Source: Melitaea cinxia
Taxonomy: Eukaryota; Arthropoda; Insecta; Lepidoptera; Nymphalidae
Assembly (NCBI RefSeq): GCF_905220565.1
Contig: NC_059408.1
Location: 3,844,508 to 3,908,507 of the forward strand
Direction of reading: 5' to 3'
DNA length: 64,000 nucleotides
Shown here: positions 1-11,879 of the stretch, piece after piece
Layout of the letters: every line of letters begins with the position of its first letter
How positions within the stretch are numbered: position 1 is the stretch's first letter
Translations under genes and position numbers: made by a program
The notes under the pieces: generated by a model
Seen by the model: only the letters and a program-made list of their open reading frames with translations
The model's database searches: none
What the model was told of the DNA's origin: nothing

Positions 1-718
1 CTCCTACTGATATATATTTTAGACTATATTACACTCTTATTTAGAGATACTTTTTGAAATGAATAAAAATTAAAACTATTTTTTAGTTTTTAGTTTAACA
101 CACGATTTAAATAGTAAATAAAAATAAACACTTGATTACACCGGCCCACAAAAAAAGTGCTCTGTACCTTTGACCAGAACCACAAAGGGATATTTATTTA
201 GACATGCTAAAATGCGAATTTGGTGCCCGTTTGGTACACCCCCTTATGTATAAATACCAAAGCACCATTAAAAATCGTGATCGCAAGAGGTGTTAGGGAC
301 CAAACGGAACTCCAAATTCAGATTTAGCGCGTCAAAATGCATAACCCTAGATGGTATGCTCAAAGGTACAGAAAACTTTTTTTTGGGCCAGTGTCATTAG
401 CACTGGTTTTCATCAAGCACGTGAACTGTTTTATCATACTGATAATGTTTGTATGAAATGAGTCATATCTTATTATAGACTTGAAGAATATTTCTAATTT
501 GTAACTTTAGAGTACAATTTTAAGTTTGTTAGTTTTTTTTTTTAATAACGATACGATATTTACGTTTTTAATTATTATAACCAAGCATTTTTATGTTAGA
601 GAGAGTTAAGACACCCAATTACAGAAATTTATTAAGACCAATATATATGTATATTTTATTTAACCATTTCCGTATTAAGCGGAAGAGTTGAAAGTTATTT
701 AAACAATAGTAAACTCAC
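1..718 (-). other. eIF5A: eIF5A intron 2 (continues past the left edge) with one fold-back repeat
   Basis: Begins with the donor GTGAGT at 718-713 and has no acceptor leading into the expected YEDICPSTHN coding sequence before position 1. Apart from the fold-back element at 138-394 it is featureless AT-rich sequence. Confidence 0.75.
138..394. repeat. fold-back (near-palindromic) MITE-like element
   Basis: The left end ACACCGGCCCACAAAAAAA is matched in inverted orientation by TTTTTTTTGGGCCAGTGT at the right end. The inverted match continues through CTCTGTACCTTTGA / TCAAAGGTACAGA and on into the interior (GAATTTGGTGCCCGTTTGGT against its diverged complement near 300-325). The whole element therefore folds into one imperfect hairpin. 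There is no coding capacity. This is typical of fold-back or MITE elements; I do not know the family name. It sits in an eIF5A intron. Confidence 0.75.
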
Positions 719-927
719 TTCTTTCCGTTGAAAATATCAATTCCAACAAGATGTACTTTAGCGTGACCGTGCTTGCCGGTTTTAGATGTGGACATCTCGA
801 CGATCTTGCAGGGACGACCCTTCAGCATGACAAAACCGTTTTTGCGTAGGGCTGAACATTGCATAGGAAAAGTGGCCGACGCACCAGAGTCCCCGGTCTC
901 GAAGTGAGTATCCTCAATGTCACCCAT
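719..927 (-). CDS. eIF5A: eIF5A, first coding exon (N-terminal part; gene runs off the left edge)
   Basis: Encodes the first 69 codons plus two bases of translation initiation and elongation factor 5A, a cytosolic protein that binds the ribosomal E site and relieves stalling at difficult peptide bonds such as polyproline. The ATG is at 927-925 on the minus strand. The translation has the nearly invariant N-terminal half of the family: PMQCSALRKNGFVMLKGRPC at residues 21-40, then the hypusination loop TSKTGKHGHAK, where Lys52 is the lysine converted to hypusine by deoxyhypusine synthase and hydroxylase (Lys50 in human). The exon ends ..GGAAAGAA|GTGAGT, a strong donor at 718-713, in phase 2, so the last Lys codon is split. 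The C-terminal OB-fold domain (about 90 residues) is not visible in positions 1-718 and must lie outside the window. No frameshift or missing key residue is seen. Identity is very secure. Confidence 0.97.
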
Positions 928-954
928 TTTGTTTTTTATTTAAAATACGTTGAT
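719..954 (-). other. eIF5A: eIF5A exon 2 (short 5'UTR plus first coding sequence)
   Basis: The exon starts after TTTCCAG at the acceptor (AG at 956-955). It carries 27 nt of AT-rich 5'UTR (ATCAACG... to AACAAA), then the ATG at 927-925, and ends at the donor at 718. A pyrimidine tract and plausible branch region lie just upstream. The acceptor pairs in a natural way with the donor near 3540, giving a spliced leader. Exon borders are inferred from splice consensus, not from transcript data. Confidence 0.85.
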
Positions 955-3540
955 CTGGAAATGAGGTTGATATTATTAGAATATTGTTTAAAAGCTATGA
1001 GTTAATGTGCTCAGTGAGTGATTATAAAACATATAGTTAGAAATGTATATCTGCTCTTAGGGTCCATTTTACCAGTTGTGGTTGTGGATATAGTTTATTC
1101 TGCAAATAAGAATATATTTTAACAGCAAAAGGCAGATAAGGCCATTAATAAATAAATAAACTGTAATCTGTTGGATACTGTGATCTGTCAAATAGCATTA
1201 CCCACAACCAGTGAAACAGGCCCTATAAATTATATCCACTCTCAGTATTGTTAAAAATAATTATATGAAATCTAAGACTATTTATAGCTATTAAACGTAA
1301 AATACAATGTTAGCATATTTAAAATGGATATTTGTATTCCTGGACGGTGATCCCAAATCACAGTTGTGAAATGAGACGCATAGTCGGAACTGGTATACAA
1401 TTTCTGAGTACCCGCAGCACAAGAACAGTATTGAACTGCCATTGCGACTCTATGGGCTCAAAATCTCTATTTCTAGAATTTAAAAGCAAAACCTAACAAA
1501 AATAAAATGAAGACAAAAATTTGTAAATCATAAAATTTATGTCATATTCATGGTAATAATTCATATATGGTAATATCATTAACAAACATTAATAGAACAT
1601 AATGTCAATCAAATATATGTACATTTACATACTTTTTCCTCATTACTTAGTATTTCTAAAATATCAATGTTGAAAATAGAGTATTAAAATAAACCTTAAA
1701 AACGAAAGTCTTACATGAACTATACAGACTAAGCTGATGTCGTAAGTATATATTCAATTTCTTACTATAACAAAGAATACTCTTCAGTGTTTTATAGTAA
1801 CTGAACGTGTCATATGCTATTGGATGATCTAATTGATACAATCTTGCCATTAGCTGTTGACCACAACACAAGATGAACTGCCAAATTTAGCAAAGTTCAG
1901 TGACATCTAATGTCAATGAACTTAACCATGAGGTTTGTGTAACGTGAAAAAAACATCTTATTTTGATAAAATCACTGACTCACAGTATTGTAATTACATT
2001 ACACATTTAGAGTAACCATAATTTAGTGTGTATTTTTGTTGTTTTTTTTATAACATTTAATTTAAAAAAAATGTATAAAATATAGTGAAACATTTTAGTA
2101 ATTTATCACTAAAAAGATAATGACAAAGAAATAGACCATTATTTTTAGAGAATTTCCAAAAGAAGTCAATGTTGACAAAGTTACGCCACAATAACATTTC
2201 ATCTATCATGTTTATCTACCTAATAAAGTACATGCCAATTATTCATTATTTGAATTCAAATAATGTACAGTTACAATCTGTTCTAAGAAATACAGTTAGT
2301 GCAAGAAGAGTGAATCAAAAATTATCATCAAAATGAGTACTAAAAAAATTCTCGTTGATTCTCAGTGTATTAAATCATTAATGGAATTATATGAGAAAGG
2401 ATGTATTTTTAATTAGTTAAATATATGAGAAACCTGCCTACTAATATATTTATGAAATTTTAGTTTTAATTATTTACTATAATTAAGGAATATATATTTC
2501 TAAATTGTTAATATCAGTACAAATAAGGTACATATAATTTTTTGTGTTTAAACAAAATTTTAACAAAAATGGTACAGACAAAGAGTTGTGTGGAATTTGC
2601 ACATGGTACCAAACCACATTGAGTGTACAGATAACAAATATCGATTTATATTTTACGACTTTGTATTGACATTCTGCACTTTCTAGATTAAATGAATGAA
2701 TATGCACATTTTTAAACGCAACTTGATAGGATTTAAAATAATAAAATAAGCAAGATTTATTTTAGGACGTGACTCACGTTAAAAGACATAAAATTCAACT
2801 AACTGTTTCGTATTATAAAGCATTAAAATGCACAGCGATATCTAAAACAATGAGAAAAATGTTTAACACATATTGTACTATTTATAATAATAAAAATAAT
2901 CACAATATTAACTGGTCAATAATATATCACGCAAACCCTGTAGATAATAACTAGTCACGCCTGTCTTCGTTATCTAGACAGTAGACATATGAAAATATTA
3001 GCTGTGCGATGTGAAAATTCAGGCGACCTAACCCCACCTAGCGCTTTACGGCGAAAACCTATCCTTTGTACAAAACTGGGATAAGTCAATATTATGTACA
3101 CGACATTTAAGAAAATTACAAAAAAGGAATGCAACCTTGCTTTCATAAATTAAACGTGTGACATGGACCAGAATGGAATACGAACATGTGCCTTTTTTCA
3201 GAGACATCTTGATAGTGTCTTCAAGCACTATTGACTTACATTTACAGAAAAAACATTATAAATCTACACACAACAAAGATTACTTTTAATTTAATTTAAA
3301 ATTTCTAAATTAAACGTCAACTTTCGAAAGCATTTTGGAAATCATATAAGAAAAATAGCAATTTTGACAAACGTGCCGGCACAGCGTTACAACTATATTC
3401 TATTTTAACACATAATACACACTGTTACATTACGCTGTTTGCACAAATTTATATTCACTACAGAAAATACTTACGAAAATAATAATTAAGACTACTGAAA
3501 GCAGTTACACGATAAAACTAAGATATTTATCGACACTCAC
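955..3540 (-). other. eIF5A: eIF5A intron 1
   Basis: Bounded by donor GTGAGT (3540-3535) and acceptor CAG (957-955). About 2.6 kb, very AT-rich, with one short MITE-like element at 1057-1225. The several 60-75 residue open frames here have no recognisable domains and I treat them as chance. Confidence 0.65.
1057..1225. repeat. short MITE with TIR TAGGG(T/C)C..GTTGTGG, copy 1
   Basis: Left end TTAGGGTCCATTTTACCAG and right end CCAGTGAAACAGGCCCTA are imperfect inverted repeats, each followed inward by a GTTGTGG / CCACAAC core. The same ends occur at 11478-11740. About 170 bp, non-coding, inside eIF5A intron 1. Confidence 0.7.
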
Positions 3541-3640
3541 ATGTGACCGACGGGTTCTTCAACCGAAAGGTCAATTTGCGCCTGCGTAGCACCTTCCTCA
3601 CTCACTTCCTGTCGCGGGGTTCACAATAAAGCCAAATGAT
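3541..3640 (-). other. eIF5A: probable eIF5A exon 1 (non-coding 5'UTR) and promoter area
   Basis: On the minus strand this GC-richer block reads into GGTCACAT|GTGAGTG, a near-perfect donor (GT at 3540-3539), and stands out from AT-rich surroundings. It lies 2.6 kb upstream of the acceptor of the first coding exon. A non-coding first exon followed by an intron directly before the ATG is a common layout for eIF5A in insects. The 3' border is well supported by the donor. The transcription start is not: it could be anywhere from about 3600 to 3660. An open frame on the minus strand at 3046-3228 is inside the intron and looks like chance. Confidence 0.6.
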
Positions 3641-4424
3641 TGTTGTTTAATGGCGCGAATTACGAATTTTAATACTAAAAATGTGTCTTTTAATCAATAA
3701 ATATAAAAAAATAAAGTTTTAAAATTAATTTATAATTTTTAAATTAGTAAGAATGTGTGTAACCAAATTGATTCAGGACATTTAGTAAAATAAAATAAAT
3801 TGTTTTCCTGTTAGAGTACCGCTGTTTTACCGACGTGAGCTTATAATATACTAAAGAGAGATGGCAGCACCAGCAATACTGTTGACGACTTGACGCCTGT
3901 GATTATCGAGTGTAGAAGAAAGGAGCACCATCTTTATATATCAGAAAGTGTCCGTTCAAAGCACGTTCAAAGTCATTAAATAGGAGACGCCACTGTAGCA
4001 CGAGGGTAATTTTCAAATAAAGCTCTAAAAATTTAAAAATAAGGAGAGGTAGTATACATACGGATAAAAATACTTTCGTTTTACGATTTTTATCAAAATT
4101 GCTTCTTTATATTCACTTGCAAAAGCTCTTTATAATTCATAATAATTTATTAAGTTTCAAAGTTATCTCACAGTAACTGTTTAGGCTATTTATACCAAAT
4201 ATTTTATATGCTAATTTAAACTCTAAAATTAAATCATATTACGATATTTATGGCTCTCCACAGTCTTAACATAACAAAAATATTATAAAATGGATTTTTG
4301 TATATTATCTGTTATTTGAAAATAGTACATCGAGTTTTCACTAGATGGAGCCAATTAAGCATTCTATGCTAGTCGAAATTTTAAATTGTTTTAATAGTTT
4401 ATTTATCGAACAATTATTTTTATG

Positions 4425-4575
4425 TCCAGCGTGGTGACATGCTCTATGCTCCATGGTGGTGACTATGGGCAATACAAATGAGTTCACGCCATTTTTGGCG
4501 CAAACTTGTGTAGCCCTATGTCCAGCGTTGGACTTTGATAGGCTGAACTGATTGATGATGATGATAATGATGGTG
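4425..4575 (+). repeat. lepidopteran retroelement 3' tail (GTCCAGC...GATGATGAT family), diverged copy
   Basis: Contains GTGGTGACTATGGGCAA, GTTCACGCCATTTTTGGCG, TATGTCCAGCGTTGGACTT and GATAGGCTGAACTG, and ends in GATGATGATGATAATGATG. The same order is seen at 28560, 49980 and 58890 (plus) and at 38050 and 52185 (minus). The simple-repeat 3' end indicates a non-LTR retroelement or its SINE. Confidence 0.75.
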
Positions 4576-5088
4576 ATTATTTTTATTTAATAATTTTTTT
4601 ATTTAATGTAAATATTTAAAATTGCATCATTATCACTAAATAAGTGTACAAATTTTAGTAGGTACGTTCTCTTTTCTTAGCTTTATCAATTTCAAGAACT
4701 TAAAGATATACCTATTTGATAAGTTTTACTGTACATACCTATAGACTTTTGTATGATTATTGTTGGACGCTGACCTATGTTTTTCGTATTAATTCGAACG
4801 TCATATTTTATAAGTTAAATGATTAGATTAAATTTTAAAATAAAGTCTTTTAATGACAGTTTTTTTTAATATTATAAAATCGGAACGGCTGTGAATCGAA
4901 TAATCGTAGTAAGTTATAATTGACTTATAGTTAATATTACAACATTTATAATCGGAATTTTTGGAAACAATTCTTATTATACTTAAAATTGTTCTCAATT
5001 TACCTACTAATTATTATTATTTTTATATTTTGATCCGGTGAACTCGGATATGAGTTGGTAAGTTTTTCCAAACAAAATATGTATATCT

Positions 5089-5122
5089 TGTTTTTTTGGA
5101 ATTGTCCTAATTGGTAAACAAA
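5089..5122. repeat. left arm of a 34-bp perfect inverted repeat (partner at 7332-7365)
   Basis: The arm contains GGAATTGTCCTAATTGGTAA. The reverse complement is present without mismatch at 7332-7365, 2.2 kb away. A second, shorter inverted pair (AGGGGACTGTCCA at 6001-6013 and TGGACAGTCCCCT at 7064-7076) is nested inside. No transposase-like frame lies between the arms, so this could be a non-autonomous DNA transposon or two insertions of one family. Confidence 0.6.
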
Positions 5123-6004
5123 CCGCTGTCAATCGTAATTCACGTTTTTTCCGCATTTATCACTCACTTTCACAAAATATTAGCTTACGGACATTTGTAA
5201 AACTCCATTTACTATTTATTTCACTAAAAACAAATATCAATTTATCATTTTAAACACATAAAAACTACAAAATACGAATTCCGAGAGTACAGATAACTAA
5301 TATTTTCGAATATGACATTTCAATATCTTTTTTTATAAGGCAAATAGGGATGTGGTCATAATATTTTTAGAAGTGAATGAGTATAAGTAAATGAACAGCA
5401 TGAGCGATAAAATAGGCCATGTTCTTTAACTATATTTTAAAATTTCACGAATTATAACTTGTTAAATAATATTACAGTAAAGCGATTTGTTATTTATTTG
5501 TATTTTGTTATTAATTGTTTTTTTTTTCTTCTTTTTTTTATGTTGAGCGCACAAAAAAAAATGCTTACAAAATATTGCAAATGTCAATCATTTATGGTAA
5601 AGTGTTCATTGTAAAGGTTTTATTTTATATTATGAATATTTCTGAATATCAATTTCATCCTGAACATTTTTAATGCTATCCCATATAATATTAAAGTATA
5701 CCACATAGCAACGGCATAAACGTTTACTGTAGTTCACAGGAAAAAATTTTGAGACTTTAGGATGAGACTTAAGATTACCCAATGAGAGCTTCGTGGAGTA
5801 CAATGTTATTAGTCCTTTTTTTAGATGTTAGAGAGAGTGTGCCGCCGGCGCAAGGTTTTTTATTCATAGTAAATACAAATAATGTGACAATAATATTAAT
5901 AGGGTCGACTTTTTTTAGACACAGGCGGCCCCTTTATTTTGTTGTAAATTTTATTTTTGGTTTTTTTTTTTACCGACCATATCACATAAACGAAATATAT
6001 AGGG

Positions 6005-6048
6005 GACTGTCCACTTTGTATGGGGGTTTCGGCCCCGAGTGGACAGTC
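6005..6048. repeat. 11-bp stem hairpin
   Basis: GACTGTCCACT (6005-6015) and AGTGGACAGTC (6038-6048) are perfect inverted repeats around a 22-nt spacer that itself holds GGGG/CCCC. It lies in AT-rich intergenic sequence with no gene near. The overlapping 98-residue open frame has no recognisable domain. Confidence 0.5.
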
Positions 6049-7331
6049 ACTGAGAATAATAATTATATATTAAGTTAGTAGTACTAACAAGTATGAATTA
6101 GAAAAATGATATAGTTTTGTATCCAGGTGTTTCATTTTTTGTTTTTTTGTGGATAATTACAAGAAGGTTTCTGAAATAAAAAATCATTGTTTTGTTATTT
6201 TTGTTTTACTAATCGGATTCGTACGTTAACAGAATGTTATCTAAAAACTAGGCAGGTAGATTTATAAAATCTTGAAACCTTTTTCAGCCCAAAAACCAAA
6301 TAATTTCATGACATGGCCACAACAACCTACTGTCCGTCGACCAACCATGCAGTTGCAATAATATTTTTTTATGGCTTCTCTGCCTGACCTTTATTGTTTA
6401 CATATAAAATAAATACAAAATATATTTTCCTACTTATGAATATGCCTACTGTGTATTTTACGTCGCAGTAGTGATGAATTCTCGGTTGACGGAAAACCTT
6501 ACAGTAGGTTGCTATATCACCATGAAAGCAACATCGAAGTCAAATGAATGTATGAAGCAAAAGTCTGTAGTTTAGGGTTGCCATAATAAATAATATTTTC
6601 AATAAACAAATAAATCGATTAAATCGATAATCGAATTTAATATAATTAATTGCTTGCTTTTTATTTAGTCAATAACAATGTTTCTAAAATAGTTTATTTT
6701 TCACCAAAGTTAAATGTTTTTTTACTAAATACACTTTTATAGACTTTTTTTAGACTTTTTTCTTATTAATTCGATTTAACAATACTTTTAATCGATTTTA
6801 ACAAATAATTGATTTAAAAATATTTTAAAATCGATTGTTCGTTAATAATAATGGTTTTTTTAAGACTGGCAACGTGTTGTAATCAAATCACCAACCGAAA
6901 ATAAACTAGAAGTATATAATTAATGAATTAAAATACTTATTAAATAAACTTTTCATCAGTTTATATTGATAAAACTGCAATTCACGAATAAACATGATTT
7001 AATTTATGAAAATTATTGGTATATTTGTTTTTTTGTATGAATTCTGTTCACCTTGGGCCAAAATGGACAGTCCCCTTTGTTGCCTTTTATGCTCGATGCT
7101 CGATTAATATTTTTTTTCGTAATTCTGTACCTCTACTAATTCTTAGCAAAAATATTCAATATATTATTAGGTTTTGAAATAATTTTAGCAATATGGTATC
7201 ATTAAATATTTCGATGTAAAATTAATTTTACTTTGTCTATGGCTTATTGATATTGTTCATTCATTTGCTCTTTGTGTCACTTCACTAAGCTACACTATAC
7301 TCTAATTGTCTGTGGTCATAAGTACGCCATA

Positions 7332-7365
7332 TTTGTTTACCAATTAGGACAATTCCAAAAAAACA
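7332..7365. repeat. right arm of the 34-bp perfect inverted repeat
   Basis: Exact reverse complement of 5089-5122 (TTTACCAATTAGGACAATTC core). The flanks do not continue the match. Confidence 0.6.
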
Positions 7366-7599
7366 GACCTTACTTCCCGTTATTATTATTTCTAAAGTTT
7401 TTGAAAGTAATTGTTAGTGCATTTTATTTCTTAGGACGATTTTATTTTTGACTTATCGTGATTTTTATTTTGAAATCCCGATATTAGAGCGTCGTTGCAG
7501 ACGACATGGTCACGGGTGTCTTATCACCAGTCAAAATAAAAATCGCAATTACAAACTTGTTATCTGTAGTATTAATTTTCGATCCACAACACCATTACC

Positions 7600-7940
7600 A
7601 AATCACACCAAAGGCCGATTCTCAGACCTACCGGATATGCACACAAAGTTCCATAAAAATCAGTCCAGCTGTTTCGGAGGAGTATGGTAACTAGTTTTGT
7701 GACACGAGAATTTCATATATAAGATATTATATCATATTAAAAATAAATTAACATTACATCTCTGAAACGGTTGGACCGATTTTGACGGGACTTTCACTGG
7801 CAGATAGCTGATGTAATAAGGAGTAACGTAGGTTACTTTTGTTTTACAAATTTATTTATTTTGTAACTCTACTAATTGAAAAATAAATCTTTTGTTAAAT
7901 TCCACGCGGACGAAGTCGCGGGCTCAGCTAATAATTAGTA
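7600..7940 (+). repeat. lepidopteran interspersed repeat (CCAGC.GTTTCGGAGGAGTA ... GACGAAGTCGCGGGC)
   Basis: The first part (GGCCGATTCTCAGACCTACC to ATATATAAGATATTA) matches the copy at 10535-10650. The second part (GAAACGGTTGGACCGATTTT to CGCGGACGAAGTCGCGGGC) matches other copies ending GACGAAGTCGC. The two open frames at 7448-7694 fall in this repeat and are not genes. Confidence 0.65.
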
Positions 7941-8034
7941 TCAAAAAGAAGGAGTACGAATATTCATATATTAGGTACTGTTTGTTACAATTAATAAAAT
8001 TACAAAAAATGGCAGACGAACATTAAATTAACAG

Positions 8035-8265
8035 AGCAAATCGGTCCTTAATGAGCCATGCGATCCAAGACAAAAATCCGACATGACTACGACCGCAAGG
8101 GTTTAAAAGCTTTCTTCAATAAATCACGAAGCCCTTCGGTGGGGGCGCGGACAAAGGATATAAAATTACGCAACATTGATGTAGTTATTACGGAGCGATT
8201 AGGCGTTTTGCTTACTCACGCGTCTGTCATTATTTTTCACCAACGCAGTATTTGCGCTAATAGAT
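8035..8265. promoter_or_regulatory. repeat-free GC-richer block, function unknown
   Basis: It differs from its surroundings in GC and CpG content (GGTGGGGGCGCGGACAAAGG) and matches no other part of the window. An 88-residue frame starting with ATG at 8058 runs through it, but I recognise no domain and see no splice signals. It may be a non-coding conserved element or a remnant of something coding. Confidence 0.25.
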
Positions 8266-8712
8266 CAGTAATAGATTTTTATGGATTGTATTCTTTTCTC
8301 ACTGTAGTATGCTTTACATTATGATTTTTATAGAAATAACAATGAGATTATAATCTAATGTACTGAGTTTGAGTCTACTATTATGATTAGTAGCCGATAT
8401 TCATTTTTTGCACGTTAAAGGCTTAAAAAAAATATGATCGAGCCACATGATACAGATACCAAGTTCCATTGGAGTACTATTATATGATGAACTGATCTGA
8501 TATTAGAGATGAACTGATAATTCCAAGTTTGCGTCGAATTTGTCCTCAAGAAGTCTTAGTTAAAGAAATAAAAGGAAAACTAACAGTTGAGAATGGCAAT
8601 AGACTGAAAAAAAAACTTACTATTTAACATAAAAGTTTTAGAAATTTATTCGAAGGCAGAACCAGTTTTAAAATTAGCAACAGATGTGTAGTTCTTATTT
8701 AAAAAAAAAAAC

Positions 8713-9085
8713 CGGCCAAGTGCGAGTCGAACTCGTATACCGAGGGTTCCGTACAATCAAAATTATCAAAAATATTTTTATTATGTGATGTAACTAAAAA
8801 TTTATGCTTTTCGTAATTTTTCGTAACAAAAAAATTTCAAGGTTCTGAGTTCACAATAAGTACCCTGTAGGTTTGGATTTCCATGCGAGTGTCGACAATT
8901 TGCAACATAAACGGCTATATCTTTTGATTGCGTTGGCTTAGAAGTTTTTTTTTTTTTATAGCTCTAAGGTACAGTAGACCTAATTATTTAATATGAATTT
9001 CAACTTGATACCTTCACGCGTTTCTGATAAAAGGATCTTGACAGACAGACGGACTACAAAGTGATCCTATAAGGTACGTAAAAAA
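8713..9085 (+). repeat. lepidopteran SINE-like repeat CGGCCAAGTGCGAGTCG, copy 1
   Basis: Begins CGGCCAAGTGCGAGTCGAAC, followed by GAGGGTTCCGTAC, and ends TTGACAGACAGACGGAC..AAAGTGATCCTATAAGG. Copy 2 at 9831 has the same order. The CGAACTCG segment resembles a tRNA box B, but I cannot build a cloverleaf. Confidence 0.8.
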
Positions 9086-9830
9086 ATAAATAAATAAATA
9101 AGCAATATTTTTGTTGTAGTATACATAATATTATGTCTGGCTTGTTTCATAAAAATAAAATCAGTTGTCAATGTCGAGTCGTTTGGTTTCATAACAATCT
9201 TCTTTAAAATGGAACATTGTCTTTGAGAGTTAAAATAAAAATTATTTTGCTGGTCAGTCAGTCAGGTGCAAAAAGAAAGATAATCACAAGATTAGAAAGT
9301 AGGTAAATCTTTCATTTTGTTTATGCAGGATGGACCCGTGGCAAAATTAGCTTACCAAAGAAACGATATAGGTATTTTAGCAGATTATATACGTTACGTG
9401 TTTTTCTAAAAACATCATCATAACAATCCGAAATCATAAATTTTTATTTAAAATTGCCTAGCACCTAAATATCAAAGTCCTGAAGCTGAGAAGTCATGAT
9501 ACAAGCCCACACTTACTACTATACTTACAAAGAGCCATGAATGGTTTACGTGTAACTGTTAGTGACATAATCAGATATGATAGAGATCCCTAAAAGACTA
9601 TCATTTTCTGGTTCTATTTAAATTATTGCTACCTATATCGAACTTACTATGAGCGGAGAACATATTTAGTAGAACTGGTGATAATCTGGTCAAAACAATT
9701 AAAGTTTCTACTTACCTATATATGTAGGAGAGTTGTGGGAGTTATTACAAAGTTTCATGTTTATTTTGTGAAAGACAAGAAGTAGTCATCGATTTATAGG
9801 TAAAAATGTGATTAATGTAAAATATAAAAT

Positions 9831-10096
9831 CGGCCAAGTGCGAGTCGGACTCGCGCACCGAGGGCTACGTACAAAAATTATTAAACTTATTTTTATTATA
9901 TAATGTAATAAAAAAATTATAACTTTTCGCAATTTTTCCTTTACAGACTGAACAGTAGTAGACTTGAGAATTTGATAAAAATTTCAGCTTGATACCTCCA
10001 CGCGACCCCGAGAAAAAGGTCTTGACAGACAGACGGACAATAAAGTGATCCTATAAGGGTTCCGTTTTTTAATTTTGAAGTACGGAACCCTAAAAA
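9831..10096 (+). repeat. lepidopteran SINE-like repeat CGGCCAAGTGCGAGTCG, copy 2
   Basis: Full-length-looking copy. The head is CGGCCAAGTGCGAGTCGGAC, the tail GACAGACAGACGGAC..AAAGTGATCCTATAAGGGTTCCG, and the end GTACGGAACCCTAAAAAA. The GGGTTCCG/CGGAACCC pair near the 3' end can form a short hairpin. It is shorter inside than copy 1. Confidence 0.85.
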
Positions 10097-10439
10097 ACGA
10101 TTACTGTTAAACATTGTCGTTACATAGTTTATTTATCATCTTAAAATTATTTGAAGTTGCGAATTATAATGTATCTGTTTTAGTTTCTCCATGCTTATTT
10201 TGTTGGCTTTAGTATTTACTTAAAATTTGGAAGTTAATACATTAATACTTATTTATATGTATACTAATTGTATAATATATTTGTAATTAATGGAAGCCGT
10301 TAATAGCATGGGAGTCTGAGATTCATTTATTAAAGTACTTTTATGGCAAAATAAGTTCTTGTTAAATTTAAAACTAGTTAAGTAATATGATTATTTTATT
10401 GAGCGAAAAGATTCATGAATATCTAATATATGCTAACTG

Positions 10440-10650
10440 ACCCCACAAATGTTGTTTTGCCATATGTGTTATTAATCCCCGTATTCCCCCCCTTCCCCCC
10501 TTATAACTTAGGAGTATGAAAAATAGATGTTGGCCGATTCTCAGAGCTACCCGATATGCAATAAAATTTCATAAAAATCGGTCCAGCCGTTTCGGAGGAG
10601 TATATTGTAACTAACATTGTGACAGGAAAATTTTATATATAAGATATAGA
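10440..10650 (+). repeat. interspersed repeat (GTCCAGCCGTTTCGGAGGAG), second copy
   Basis: Shares GGCCGATTCTCAGA, TAAAAATCGGTCCAGCCGTT and ATATATAAGATATAG with 7600-7740. A C-rich stretch (CCCCCCCTTCCCCCC) lies near its 5' end. Confidence 0.65.
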
Positions 10651-11477
10651 TTATATGTATATTAATACGTGATGCAAAAAAATTGTAACCCTTATTACGA
10701 AATTTGCGTGAATAGAGGAGTTTTGTAATTTCGCTCGCTTATAGTTTATACTCGTATATAGACGGAGTGCAGAAACGTAATTTTAATTTTTAAATTCTGC
10801 ATGAAAAATACATTAAATCAATAAAAAAATATTACACTACTCTTTACTTACACTTTTTTAATGTTCAAACTCATAATTTATTTAAATTAATTATGGTTTC
10901 AACCACGTGGCGACCCAAGTGGTCGAATAATACATATAAAGAAGTTATTGTGTGAGACTCTATCAATAAGCGTAAACAGAAAATGCCATTCATGTTTACA
11001 AGAAATAGATCGAATTCAATGTCTCAAGCAAAACTATCAAAAAGCTAAAGTACCAATTACAAAGTAAGTTACGTTTGATAGTTTAAGCACGCAATTCCAG
11101 TATCAACTAAGTACAGGTACCTCAAACTAATAATAAAATTATTTAAATTGCCTCTATTCTTAAATATCTCCAATACACGACTATCGCTCAGTTCCAAAAT
11201 TATTACATGTATTTTTTTAGATTTCAATAGATTCTTCTAGAATAATACTTCTAATGATATTCTAATTATTAATTATCTGAAGAGATTCAGGATCTCCACA
11301 GATTGACTTAAATTACAAAGTATAAAAAATTAACAAAGCGAAGCTGATCTAGGGATTTAATTCCTCTTAATAATAATGTAAAATCCGGTTTATGTTTAAA
11401 TTTTGATTAACAAGTCATCTGTATTACTACGTTAACATTTTAACTTTTTAACGCAAGAATTTCTGTGACAGGTTATT

Positions 11478-11740
11478 AAGGGCTCGTTCACTGGTTGTAG
11501 ATAACGTTATTTGACGGATAACAGCATGCAATAAATAAAAGTTTGTAACATAATAATATTATCAATTTTTACCATCGAAGTACTGTTTATGAGACATTTC
11601 TATCTACAAATATGAATGTGAAAGTTGTAGTTTGATAATTACCTACTCCCTAATGACCTACTCTACCTACTGTTATTAAAGTATATACGTAAGTTATGTG
11701 TAGGATAAACTTTATCCACAACGAGTGAAACTGGCCCTAA
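11478..11740. repeat. short MITE with TIR TAAGGGC..GTTGTAG, copy 2
   Basis: Left end TAAGGGCTCGTTCACTGGTT and right end AACGAGTGAAACTGGCCCTA are inverted repeats and match the ends at 1057-1225. TTA flanks both sides, suggesting target duplication at a TTA(A) site. The interior is non-coding and AT-rich. Confidence 0.7.
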
Positions 11741-11879
11741 GTTATTTACTTGCTTATTCATTTGAGTTAACCAGTAGGTACTTAGTCAGTAAAATATATA
11801 CAAACATAGTTATAAGCATTAATAACAATAAAAGACATTGTATCAACTAGAACAAACGAAGCGAACATTAAATATGTAT

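Noticed and set aside
5782..6078. 98-residue plus-strand open frame
   Set aside because: Hydrophobic, AT-driven composition, no domain, no splice context, and it overlaps a hairpin and repeats; treated as chance.
8058..8324. 88-residue ATG frame
   Set aside because: Sequence is unique and GC-richer, so it was kept as an unknown block, but no recognisable domain or splice signals support a gene.
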